Assembly: GCF_000368145.1 (NCBI RefSeq)
Contig: NZ_KB849283.1
Span: forward strand, 612,324 to 676,323
Reading direction: 5' to 3'
DNA from: Acinetobacter guillouiae CIP 63.46
GTDB lineage: Bacteria > Pseudomonadota > Gammaproteobacteria > Pseudomonadales > Moraxellaceae
DNA: 64,000 bases
Shown: positions 18,950 to 27,186 of the stretch, piece by piece
Position numbering within the stretch: position 1 is the first letter of the stretch
Layout: every line of letters starts with the position of its first letter
Program-made: the position numbers and the translations under genes
Notes under the pieces: generated by a model
The model's input: the letters and a program-made list of their open reading frames with translations, nothing else
Database searches by the model: none
What the model was told of the DNA's origin: nothing

Positions 18950-20077
18950 ATGCAATTTACTGAAGAACAATTATTGATTCAGGACATGGCGAAAAGTTTC
19001 GCCCAAGAACAAATTAAACCAAATGCAGCGGAATGGGATAAACACAGCATTTTCCCCAAAGAGACCTTGTCACAAATGGGGCAATTGGGATTTATGGGGA
19101 TGCTGATTTCAGAGCAATGGGGTGGTTCAGATACTGGAAACTTAGCCTATGTCCTTGCACTTGAAGAAATTGCGGTGGCCGATGGCGCAACCTCTACCAT
19201 TATGAGTGTGCATAATTCAGTTGGTTGTGTTCCGATTGCTAAATTTGGTAGTGAAGAGCAAAAACAAAAATATTTAATGCCTTTGGCACAAGGTGAAATG
19301 ATAGGTGCTTTCGCATTGACCGAACCGCATACTGGTTCTGATGCAGCAGCACTGAAAACCCGAGCTGTCAAAGATGGTGAGGATTGGATTATTAACGGTG
19401 CAAAACAATTTATTACTTCAGGAAATAATGCGGGTGTAATTATTGTATTTGCAGTGACCGATCCAAGTGCTGGTAAAAAAGGTATCAGTGCCTTTATTGT
19501 GCCACGCGAAACTGCGGGCTATGAAGTGATTCGGACTGAAGAAAAACTGGGATTGCATGCTTCAGATACCTGTCAAATTGCATTGACTGATGTGCGTGTA
19601 CACAAAAGCTTAATGTTAGGTCAAGAAGGTGAAGGGCTTAAAATAGCACTGTCTAATCTGGAAGGCGGTCGTATTGGTATTGCTGCGCAAGCGGTGGGTT
19701 TGGCACGTGCTGCCTTAGAAGAAGCCAGCAAATATGCCAAAGAACGGATTACTTTTGGAAAACCGATTTTTGAACATCAGGCAATCGCTTTTCGTTTGGC
19801 CAATATGGCAACAGAAATCGAAGCAGCTCGTCAATTGGTCCATCATGCCGCACGATTGAAAGAAGCAGGCAAGCCCTGTCTCAATGAAGCCTCAATGGCA
19901 AAATTATTTTCCTCAGAGATGGCAGAGCGTGTCTGTTCTGCTGCACTACAAATCTTTGGTGGTTATGGTTATTTAAAAGATTTTCCAATTGAACGGATTT
20001 ATCGTGATGCACGTATTTGTCAAATCTATGAAGGTACCAGTGACATCCAGCGTTTAGTGATTGCGCGAAGTTTATAA
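18950..20077 (+). CDS. Acyl-CoA dehydrogenase, probably isobutyryl-CoA dehydrogenase
   Basis: I place the start at the ATG at 18950, after AAGGAA, giving 375 residues beginning [17 protein letters not shown]. An open extension to 18869 overlaps the previous gene but has no ribosome site. FAD and substrate signatures are [27 protein letters not shown] and the C-terminal [17 protein letters not shown], whose Glu is the catalytic base. In this operon it most likely oxidises isobutyryl-CoA to methacrylyl-CoA, passing electrons to ETF. Confidence 0.9.
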   Translation: MQFTEEQLLIQDMAKSFAQEQIKPNAAEWDKHSIFPKETLSQMGQLGFMGMLISEQWGGSDTGNLAYVLALEEIAVADGATSTIMSVHNSVGCVPIAKFGSEEQKQKYLMPLAQGEMIGAFALTEPHTGSDAAALKTRAVKDGEDWIINGAKQFITSGNNAGVIIVFAVTDPSAGKKGISAFIVPRETAGYEVIRTEEKLGLHASDTCQIALTDVRVHKSLMLGQEGEGLKIALSNLEGGRIGIAAQAVGLARAALEEASKYAKERITFGKPIFEHQAIAFRLANMATEIEAARQLVHHAARLKEAGKPCLNEASMAKLFSSEMAERVCSAALQIFGGYGYLKDFPIERIYRDARICQIYEGTSDIQRLVIARSL

Positions 20078-20132
20078 ATAGAGTTAATCGCTGTGTATCA
20101 GATGATGGGATAAAACAGATAAGGAAATGAAT

Positions 20133-20906
20133 ATGCAATTTGAAACGATTTTACTGGAAAAACATAAAGGTGTAGGTTTAATTACACTCAATCGCCCAAA
20201 GGCTTTAAACGCATTAAATTCAAAATTAATCCAAGAAGTAAATTTAGCTTTAGATGACTTAGAAAAGGATCAGGATATTGGTTGTATGGTGCTGACTGGT
20301 TCAGAAAAAGCCTTTGCCGCTGGTGCTGATATTAAAGAAATGGCGAGATTAAACTTTCCCAATATTTATTTTGATGATTTTTTTAATCTTGCCGATCGAA
20401 TTGCGCAACGCCGTAAACCTTTAATCGCAGCTGTCAGTGGTTATGCCTTGGGTGGTGGTTGTGAGTTGGCACTGATGTGTGATTTTATTTACTGTGCGGA
20501 TAATGCCAAATTTGGCTTACCTGAAGTCACTTTAGGCGTGATTCCAGGCATTGGGGGGACGCAGCGTTTAACCCTTGCCATAGGTAAAGCCAAAGCGATG
20601 GAAATGTGTTTAACCGCTCGACAAATGGGGGCAATTGAGGCAGAACTGAGTGGTTTAGTTGCCCGTGTGTTTAGCCCTGAAGAGCTTTTAACCCAGACTT
20701 TAAGTGCTGCTGAAAAAATTGCTGAAAAATCATTGGTGGCGACAATGATGATCAAAGAATCAATTAATCGTGCCTTTGAAGTGAGTTTGGCGGAAGGTTT
20801 ACGTTTTGAACGACGAACCTTTCATTCAATTTTTGCTACTTTGGATCAAAAAGAAGGCATGCAAGCCTTTGTTGATAAACGCCAAGCCAACTTTAAAAAT
20901 CAATAA
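20133..20906 (+). CDS. Enoyl-CoA hydratase, probably methacrylyl-CoA hydratase
   Basis: A crotonase-fold enzyme of 257 residues from the ATG at 20133, which is better spaced from the AAGGAA site than the ATG at 20127. The oxyanion-hole segments are AFAAGADIKEM and GYALGGGCELALMCD. Both catalytic glutamates are present (in GGCELAL and LPEVTLG), so it should hydrate a double bond. It likely converts methacrylyl-CoA to 3-hydroxyisobutyryl-CoA. Confidence 0.92.
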   Translation: MQFETILLEKHKGVGLITLNRPKALNALNSKLIQEVNLALDDLEKDQDIGCMVLTGSEKAFAAGADIKEMARLNFPNIYFDDFFNLADRIAQRRKPLIAAVSGYALGGGCELALMCDFIYCADNAKFGLPEVTLGVIPGIGGTQRLTLAIGKAKAMEMCLTARQMGAIEAELSGLVARVFSPEELLTQTLSAAEKIAEKSLVATMMIKESINRAFEVSLAEGLRFERRTFHSIFATLDQKEGMQAFVDKRQANFKNQ

Positions 20907-20921
20907 CAGGATGAAGATGGG

Positions 20922-21947
20922 ATGAATACTGAAAATCATTTAATCATCGAACAGAACGCAGCTCTGGGTGTGATTAGCTTAGATCGAGTGTCCAGCCTGA
21001 ATGCACTGACTCTGGATATGATCAATGGTATCCGTACACAAGTTGAAACTTGGCAAAATGATGCTGGCATTCAAGCGATACTGATCAAATCTAATAGCCC
21101 AAAAGCATTTTGTGCAGGTGGTGATATTCGTTATCTTTACGATTGTTATCAAAATGGTACAGATGGACATAAAGGCTATTTTATTGCTGAATATGACATG
21201 TTGAATAGCATTCGCGCGTCTAAAAAACCGGTTGTGGTATTGTTAGATGGCTATGTCTTAGGTGGCGGTTTTGGTCTGGCACAGGCCTGTCATATTATTG
21301 TCAGTAGTGAAAAATCACGTTTTGCCATGCCTGAAACGGCGATTGGTTTCTTTCCTGATGTTGCAGCAACGCACTTCTTGTCACGTTTAGATGATATTGG
21401 GGTCTATCTGGCAACCACAGGTAACCAAATCAGTAGCAGTGATGCCTTATATTTAGATTTGATTGATTATCATGTTCCTAGCCAACAGTTAAATGCCTTA
21501 CTTGATGCGCTGAGCCAATCAAGCAATTTAAGCAAAGACCATATTGAACAGATAATTTCTAAATTTATTACCCGCCCTGTAGAAAGTGAACTGAGTGCAT
21601 CGGTTGAGAACATTCGTAAGCATTTTGGCTTTGAAAATTTGCAAGATATTGAAAAAAGTCTTGAAAATGAAAAAGACCAACAGCATCAAGCCTGGGCAAG
21701 CAAAGTCTTAAACACCTTGCAACAACGTTCTTGGGTGGCAAAAAAGACCAGTTTAAGACTGCAATACTTGGGACGGGGATTGTCATTACAACAATGTATG
21801 CAGCTGGAACGAAATTTACAGGATATCTGGTTTGAACATGGTGATATTCTTGAAGGTGTTCGCGCTTTAATAGTCGACAAAGATAAACAGCCAAAATGGC
21901 AGCAACAGAATGCAACACTAGATAAAATATTGGCTGAATTAGGTTAG
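20922..21947 (+). CDS. 3-hydroxyisobutyryl-CoA hydrolase-like protein
   Basis: A 341-residue crotonase-superfamily protein of the longer ECH_2 (HIBCH) type. It has KAFCAGGDIRYLYD, GYVLGGGFGLAQACH and MPETAIGFFPDVAATHFLSRL, where Glu and Asp are the hydrolase catalytic pair. It releases 3-hydroxyisobutyrate for MmsB and so completes the valine route from isobutyryl-CoA. It starts 15 bases after the hydratase and ends at a bidirectional terminator. Confidence 0.9.
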   Translation: MNTENHLIIEQNAALGVISLDRVSSLNALTLDMINGIRTQVETWQNDAGIQAILIKSNSPKAFCAGGDIRYLYDCYQNGTDGHKGYFIAEYDMLNSIRASKKPVVVLLDGYVLGGGFGLAQACHIIVSSEKSRFAMPETAIGFFPDVAATHFLSRLDDIGVYLATTGNQISSSDALYLDLIDYHVPSQQLNALLDALSQSSNLSKDHIEQIISKFITRPVESELSASVENIRKHFGFENLQDIEKSLENEKDQQHQAWASKVLNTLQQRSWVAKKTSLRLQYLGRGLSLQQCMQLERNLQDIWFEHGDILEGVRALIVDKDKQPKWQQQNATLDKILAELG

Positions 21948-22007
21948 TATTTTTAATGCGTATATCAGTTCTGTTTTTATAAACATTCAGATACTTTTAA
22001 AGGCAAC

Positions 22008-22037
22008 AAAAAAGGAAATCATTCGATTTCCTTTTTT
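22008..22037. terminator. Bidirectional terminator between convergent operons
   Basis: A perfect 13-bp inverted repeat: AAAAAAGGAAATC at 22008-22020 and its complement at 22025-22037, with an ATTC loop. The A and T runs serve both directions, ending the valine operon and the opposing hydrolase operon. Confidence 0.93.
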
Positions 22038-22055
22038 CACGATGATCAAAAGCAC

Positions 22056-22967
22056 CTATAAATCAATCTTATCGTATATAGCGTTGGCTTTCTCTGTGAT
22101 TGCAGTCATATGGATTGCACCATGAATCATTCCTGCTAGAAAATGAAATTTCACCGAGACTCCAGCCTCTCTCAATCTTTCAGCATATTGTTCGCCATCA
22201 TGACGCAGTGGATCATATTCACAGACAAAAATTGTTGCCTCAGGTAAGCCTTGTAATGATTGTGCCAGTAGAGGACTCACCAGCTCATTGGTTTTGTCAG
22301 AATCACTATTTAAATATTGATCCCAACAATGCGCCATTGTTGCAGTCGTCAAACCATAACCATCCGCATAAGTTTCATAGGATTTACCCTGCATCGTGGC
22401 ATCTAAGGCTGGATAAAACAGCAGTTGTTGACTAATCTGGATTTCTGGATGCGCTTTAGCGAGTAAGCATGCAGCCGCTGCAAGGTTAGCTCCCGCACTA
22501 TCACCACCCACAGCAATACGATTTTGATCAAGCCCTAAACTTAAAGCATGTTCTTGAATATAACGAAGTGCTGTAAAAAAATCTGTCAGCGGTACTGGAA
22601 ATTTGAATTCAGGCGCTAGGCGATAATCCACTGAAAAGATAACATGCTGTGTTGATTCTGCCAGTAAGCGGCATGAACGATCCCATGCATCTAAACTCCC
22701 CAAACACCATCCACCACCGTGGGCAAATACTAAAGCTGGGTTGCTTTGTAGCTGTACCAAAGCATAGGGCGTATATACCCGAACTTGGATTTGAGCTTGA
22801 TCAGAAGTTGTAATCCAAAAACTGGTTTGATAGCTGGAATCTTGCTCAATACCTTGCTGTTGTATGATGTCCTGATTTACCTGCGCTCTTAATTCACAAA
22901 GTGTATTTGCAGCTGTTGCAACAGGTCTAGCGTTAAGCCAGTCTGCAATTTGATGGTCTAAAGACAT
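22056..22967 (-). CDS. Alpha/beta hydrolase of the HSL (acetyl-esterase) type
   Basis: A 303-residue esterase. It has the oxyanion motif HGGGWCLGS and the nucleophile elbow GGDSAGANLAAA, with Ser as nucleophile, plus a late Asp/His pair (CEYDPLRHDG, GMIHGAI). This is the hormone-sensitive-lipase family. It starts 1 base after the stop of the second hydrolase, so the two are co-transcribed. The substrate is unknown; a carboxylic ester or lactone is likely. Confidence 0.88.
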   Translation of the reverse strand: MSLDHQIADWLNARPVATAANTLCELRAQVNQDIIQQQGIEQDSSYQTSFWITTSDQAQIQVRVYTPYALVQLQSNPALVFAHGGGWCLGSLDAWDRSCRLLAESTQHVIFSVDYRLAPEFKFPVPLTDFFTALRYIQEHALSLGLDQNRIAVGGDSAGANLAAAACLLAKAHPEIQISQQLLFYPALDATMQGKSYETYADGYGLTTATMAHCWDQYLNSDSDKTNELVSPLLAQSLQGLPEATIFVCEYDPLRHDGEQYAERLREAGVSVKFHFLAGMIHGAIHMTAITEKANAIYDKIDL

Positions 22968-22968
22968 C

Positions 22969-23841
22969 TTATTGCTCCTGTTGTAGAAATTCTAAAATCA
23001 GGGAACAAAACGCTTCGGGTTGTTCCTCCATAATAAAATGACCACAATCTTTGACAATTGCACTGGTTAAATGCGGTGCAACTTTTTTCATGGTTTCATA
23101 AGGTGCATCATTGGTTGCCTGTTCTGCACCAATCGCCAATACAGGCATTTCTAGATTTTTAGTTGCGCGGATTTTATTTTGACGAATGGTTTCGGGGATT
23201 GAACGATAGTAATTAAAACCTGCCGTTAAACGTCCCGATACTTTATAAGCCTCAATATACGTTTCAGCGGCGACTTTATCTCTGTGCCACGACCACTTAT
23301 CAAAAATATAATTAAGATAAGTTTCTTCACGTCCACTGACCAAAGCTTCAGGTAAGTCCATCACTTGATTAAACATGAAATGCCATAGAAAAATATTTTC
23401 ATCAGGTGAAACAAAAATAGGCGGTGGCGTTGCCAATCCGGGAATAACGGCTTCAGTCACAGCCAGAGAAGTAACAGATTGGGGAAAATCAGCTGCAAGT
23501 GCATAAGCAACCCACATCCCGATATCGTGACCAATCACTGAATAAGTATCATGTCCAAGTTTTGACATTAAGCTGGATAAAATTGTCGCAATTCGCCCCG
23601 TATCATAACTTCCATTCAGCGGAACAGAATATCCTGTTCCCGGTGGATCCACAGCAATTGCCTGATAACCATTGTCCGCCAATACGCTCATTACATTTCG
23701 CCATGCGTACCATGTTTGTGGCCAACCGGGGATAAGTAATACGACAGGACCACGGCCTGTAGAGACATAATGAAGTTTTTTACTGTCTATATGGATGTAA
23801 TGATGCTGAAATTGATCGACTAAATTTTCATGTGTTGTCAT
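22969..23841 (-). CDS. Alpha/beta hydrolase of the epoxide hydrolase / haloalkane dehalogenase type
   Basis: A 290-residue protein with PGWPQTWYAWRNVM and the elbow VIGHDIGMWVAYALA, where Asp replaces Ser as the nucleophile. That is the signature of epoxide hydrolases and dehalogenases. The His of the triad lies in VKDCGHFIMEEQPE. It lies 21 bases after the isomerase gene and 1 base before the HSL-type esterase. An aspartate nucleophile beside an esterase suggests stepwise opening of an epoxide or similar compound; this is inference. Confidence 0.85.
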   Translation of the reverse strand: MTTHENLVDQFQHHYIHIDSKKLHYVSTGRGPVVLLIPGWPQTWYAWRNVMSVLADNGYQAIAVDPPGTGYSVPLNGSYDTGRIATILSSLMSKLGHDTYSVIGHDIGMWVAYALAADFPQSVTSLAVTEAVIPGLATPPPIFVSPDENIFLWHFMFNQVMDLPEALVSGREETYLNYIFDKWSWHRDKVAAETYIEAYKVSGRLTAGFNYYRSIPETIRQNKIRATKNLEMPVLAIGAEQATNDAPYETMKKVAPHLTSAIVKDCGHFIMEEQPEAFCSLILEFLQQEQ

Positions 23842-23862
23842 AGTAAATGCTCAATCTCTGCC

Positions 23863-24915
23863 TTAGATACCCAAAAGTTTATTTATTTGCAATTGATTGA
23901 CAGGCGCTGCGGCAAAATCATCAAAGGTTTTATCAGTAACATGAATAATATGTTGTTGAATAAACTCAGCACCTTCACTTGCGCCATTCTCTTTATTTTT
24001 TAAACAACATTCCCATTCCAAAGTTGCCCAGCCCTGATAGTCGTTATGTGCCAATTTTGAGAAAATTGCTTTAAAATCAACTTGACCATCTCCAGTAGAA
24101 CGGAATCGACCTGCACGATCTCCCCAATTTTGATAGCCCCCATACATCCCTTGGCGACCTGTCGGGTTAAACTCCGCATCTTTAACATGAAACATTCGAA
24201 TAAAATCTTTATAGATATCGATGTATTCCAAATAGTTCAGTTGTTGCAAGATAAAATGACTCGGGTCAAAAAGAATCTGACAACGTGGATGGTGGTGTGT
24301 CCGTTCTAAGAACATTTCAAAGGAAATACCATCATGTAAGTCTTCACCAGGATGAATTTCGTAGCACAGATTGACATTATGTTCATCACAGGCATTGAGG
24401 ATCGGCATCCAACGACGTGCAAGTTCATCAAAAGCGGTTTCAATAAGTCCAGCGGGGCGTTGAGGAAAAGGAAAGATATAAGGCCATGCCAGTGAACCTG
24501 AAAAAGTTCCCATATCTTGTAAACCTAAACGGGCAGATGCTTGCACAGAAGCCAACATTTGTTGTTCAGCCCATTGAGTTCTAGCTACTGAATTTCCATG
24601 TAAATGTGAAGGTGCAAAAGCATCACATAAAGCATCATAAGCTGGATGCACAGCCATAAGTTGGCCAAAAATATGCGTCGTTAACTCACTAATTTCTAAA
24701 CCATTATTCTGTAAAACTCCTTGTATTTCATCGCAATAATCTTGGCTTGTGGCTGCTAAATTAACATCAAATAAACGCTTGTCCCATGCTGGCAGTTGTA
24801 CAGCCTTAAAGCCTTTATCGGAAACCCATGCAGCAATGCTCTCTAAATTATTAAATGGGAAAATATCATCACTGAATTGTGCGAGATGAATACTTGGACC
24901 TTTGATGGTTTGCAT
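23863..24915 (-). CDS. Sugar phosphate isomerase/epimerase-like TIM-barrel protein
   Basis: 350 residues from the ATG at 24915; an open TTG extension to 24927 is less likely. The xylose-isomerase-like barrel shows typical metal ligands: Glu in CYEIHPGE, Asp/His in LFDPSHFIL, His in MFHVKDAEF and Glu in ATLEWECC. The substrate is unknown. It is the first gene of a three-gene operon with two alpha/beta hydrolases, divergent from a TetR gene, with a palindrome between them. Confidence 0.85.
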   Translation of the reverse strand: MQTIKGPSIHLAQFSDDIFPFNNLESIAAWVSDKGFKAVQLPAWDKRLFDVNLAATSQDYCDEIQGVLQNNGLEISELTTHIFGQLMAVHPAYDALCDAFAPSHLHGNSVARTQWAEQQMLASVQASARLGLQDMGTFSGSLAWPYIFPFPQRPAGLIETAFDELARRWMPILNACDEHNVNLCYEIHPGEDLHDGISFEMFLERTHHHPRCQILFDPSHFILQQLNYLEYIDIYKDFIRMFHVKDAEFNPTGRQGMYGGYQNWGDRAGRFRSTGDGQVDFKAIFSKLAHNDYQGWATLEWECCLKNKENGASEGAEFIQQHIIHVTDKTFDDFAAAPVNQLQINKLLGI

Positions 24916-24931
24916 AGCTAAACTCAATTAG

Positions 24932-24945
24932 TTGTCGATCGACAA
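24932..24945. promoter_or_regulatory. Candidate TetR operator palindrome
   Basis: TTGTCGATCGACAA is a perfect 14-bp palindrome lying 17-30 bases upstream of the isomerase ATG, in the divergent region shared with the TetR gene. Position and symmetry fit a repressor site for the hydrolase operon. Confidence 0.6.
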
Positions 24946-25094
24946 ACAATAGGCTTTCTTTTGAATAAAAACAACAAGTTTTTAAAAAAGAATCTAAAAA
25001 AGGGCAGCCTCTCCAACAAATCCTATTGATTTATTTGCGAAATTTATTTTTTCGAATGATAATAAAAAACACTAAATCGGATTGAAGCGTCGTT

Positions 25095-25703
25095 ATGGCT
25101 GGTAGACCAAGAGAATTTGATAGGGAAAAAGCACTAATTCAAGCGCGTGATTTTTTCTGGCAACATGGCTATGAAGGGACTTCGATGTCAGATTTAGTCG
25201 AGGTCTTAGGTATTGCTTCCGCGCGTATTTATAAAGCCTTTGGCTCGAAAGAGGCGTTGTTTCGAGAATCTGTTATACACTACGAAGAAAATGAAGGCGG
25301 CTTTGCGATCTACGCTTTACAACAAGCAAATATTAAGGATGCGATCAGCCAATTATTTCAAGATGCAATCAAACTTTATACCCAGAATAATCATTCATAT
25401 GGCTGTATGGTTGTATCATCTGCAAGTGTATTAAGTCAGGAAAATCAAGGTCTTTTAGACTGGATGAAGCAACAACGTATTGAACGTGGTCAAAGTCTGG
25501 TTAAGCGCTTTAAACAGGCGAAAGCAGAGGGACAATTATTAGAACATGCTGACCCTGAAATATTAGGGCAATATTACGGACTAGTGCTACATGGATTATC
25601 CGTTCAAGCCAGAGATGGTTATTCAGAACAAATGCTTTTGCAAATCATTGATTTTTCCCTTAAAAATTTAGATCAATATCTGGTTTCATCTTCAAAAGCT
25701 TAA
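25095..25703 (+). CDS. TetR/AcrR-family repressor
   Basis: A 202-residue regulator. The N-terminal HTH spans AGRPREFDREKALIQARDFF through LGIASARIYKAFGSKEALF, typical of TetR. The C-terminal ligand domain is helical. It is divergent from the isomerase-hydrolase operon and probably controls it through the palindrome at 24932-24945. Confidence 0.9.
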   Translation: MAGRPREFDREKALIQARDFFWQHGYEGTSMSDLVEVLGIASARIYKAFGSKEALFRESVIHYEENEGGFAIYALQQANIKDAISQLFQDAIKLYTQNNHSYGCMVVSSASVLSQENQGLLDWMKQQRIERGQSLVKRFKQAKAEGQLLEHADPEILGQYYGLVLHGLSVQARDGYSEQMLLQIIDFSLKNLDQYLVSSSKA

Positions 25704-26068
25704 GCATAGATCAGCAATAAAAATGTATAAGTGATGAATATTGACTTGGAATATACATTGTATGATTGCGACTTATTTTGTTAAGTTTTAAACATTGCTT
25801 TACGGCGAATAAATGGACTTCTCATCACGTTGAAAGGGCAATATTGAATAGGGTTTAATTTACAAATAAATTAAATTTTAAATATATATTTCAATAAATT
25901 ATAAAACTTTATGAGCTAGGTTTTATCCTATTCAAAATAACACTAAGAAATATTTTATCGATTTAACACAAGATAAATTAAACATAAAAATTCAATCTGA
26001 AAAAATCTGTTTTAGTCTAATTAAAATCGATCAATTTAAGCACTGCTTTTTCTGGTAAAGAATCTATC
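25704..26068. other. Gene-free AT-rich spacer between TetR and MarR genes
   Basis: No open frame with coding character, RNA gene or repeat was recognised between the TetR stop and the MarR promoter. Confidence 0.5.
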
Positions 26069-26118
26069 TTGACACAGCTAAAATATTCAATATATAGTTA
26101 GCTACCATATTATATGGT
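26069..26118 (+). promoter_or_regulatory. Promoter and operator of the MarR gene
   Basis: A perfect -35 TTGACA (26069-26074) is followed 16 bases later by TATATA (26091-26096); TATAGT with an 18-base spacer is an alternative. The expected transcription start falls at a 15-bp palindrome, ACCATAT-T-ATATGGT (26104-26118), a good place for MarR autorepression. The leader to the ATG at 26129 would be about 25 bases. Confidence 0.65.
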
Positions 26119-26128
26119 TAAATACTAA

Positions 26129-26620
26129 ATGAATCTAGAACAGAAATACACCGCGCTTTTGCATGAAGCGCAACGCCGTAAAATGGCAGATATTGAAAAT
26201 TTGCGACTCTGTTTTCAAACGCTTTCACTCGCTTCAAGTATTGATCGAGACTGTACCGCACAGCTTGCGCCTTATGGCTTATCTGAAGGGAGATTTGTGC
26301 TTTTATTTCTCCTTGATGCAGCTAATGATGCTGTAGCGCCTAAAACTTTAGCTGAACAAGCGGGAATTACCCGTGCCACAGTCACTGGACTACTGGACGG
26401 CTTAGAACGTGAACAATTGGTAGAACGTCATGCAGATCCAGAAGATCGTCGCGCGTTATGTATTCGACTGACGGCAAAGGGTAAACAAGTCGCAAAAACT
26501 GTGTTTGATCAGCATAGTCGCTGGATTGCCAGCCTGTTTGCTGGTTTAACCCAAGCTGAGCGTGAGCAATTAACAGACTTACTTGAGAAAGTGGCGAAAA
26601 ATCTTGTTGATAAGCGCTGA
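26129..26620 (+). CDS. MarR-family transcriptional regulator
   Basis: A 163-residue regulator with the MarR winged helix: APKTLAEQAGITRATVTGLLDGLEREQLVERHADPEDRRA contains the recognition helix and the DxR wing. No clear Shine-Dalgarno sequence precedes the ATG, so initiation could be weak or start later, at the ATG at 26183. It is followed 68 bases later by a small conserved gene, and may regulate it and itself. Confidence 0.88.
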   Translation: MNLEQKYTALLHEAQRRKMADIENLRLCFQTLSLASSIDRDCTAQLAPYGLSEGRFVLLFLLDAANDAVAPKTLAEQAGITRATVTGLLDGLEREQLVERHADPEDRRALCIRLTAKGKQVAKTVFDQHSRWIASLFAGLTQAEREQLTDLLEKVAKNLVDKR

Positions 26621-26688
26621 TAAAATATCTGTATAAAAATCTTTTTAAATTATCCATATAAAACGTTGAATTAAATCAAGGAAAAATC

Positions 26689-27027
26689 ATGAATCACTAT
26701 CTAATTGAACTCTATACACCCAATGCAGTTTGGCAAACTTTACCTGTACAAGAGCGTCAACAATATTTGGCTGATGTTGGCGCGGCTATGGGAGGCCTGT
26801 CTAATCTGGGTGTTGAGCTTTTAACACTCACTGAGATTGATACTGCCGTTGATCAAAGTAGTCATCATCGCTTTATGGGGATTTGGCGCTTTCCAAATCA
26901 ACAGGCACGGGATGCATTATTAACAGGTATTCAAGCAAGTGGTTGGTATGACTACTTCGATCATGTAAATGCTGCAGGGGCGGAAGGTGATTTCCAGCAA
27001 CACCTTGATGCTTTAGCAAAGTTTTAA
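26689..27027 (+). CDS. Small conserved protein, probable dimeric alpha/beta-barrel type (DUF6616-like)
   Basis: A 112-residue soluble protein (MNHYLIELYTPNAVWQTL to the C-terminal LDALAKF). Alternating strands and helices, and its size, resemble YCII/ferredoxin-like barrel proteins; I believe it matches DUF6616, without proof. A good AAGGAA site lies 8 bases before the ATG. It probably shares a transcript with the MarR gene. Function is unknown. Confidence 0.7.
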   Translation: MNHYLIELYTPNAVWQTLPVQERQQYLADVGAAMGGLSNLGVELLTLTEIDTAVDQSSHHRFMGIWRFPNQQARDALLTGIQASGWYDYFDHVNAAGAEGDFQQHLDALAKF

Positions 27028-27186
27028 TTTTTCTTCTAAGATGCTTATTTATTTTCAAGGTCATATCAAAGTCTTCTTTAAAGCTTAAATATCTTATAGA
27101 AATGCTTGTTCAATGAGAAAAAATTGTGAATACTCATGCGCATAAATTTAGGCTGTAAGATTATCTTTTGGGGTTAGACAATTACT

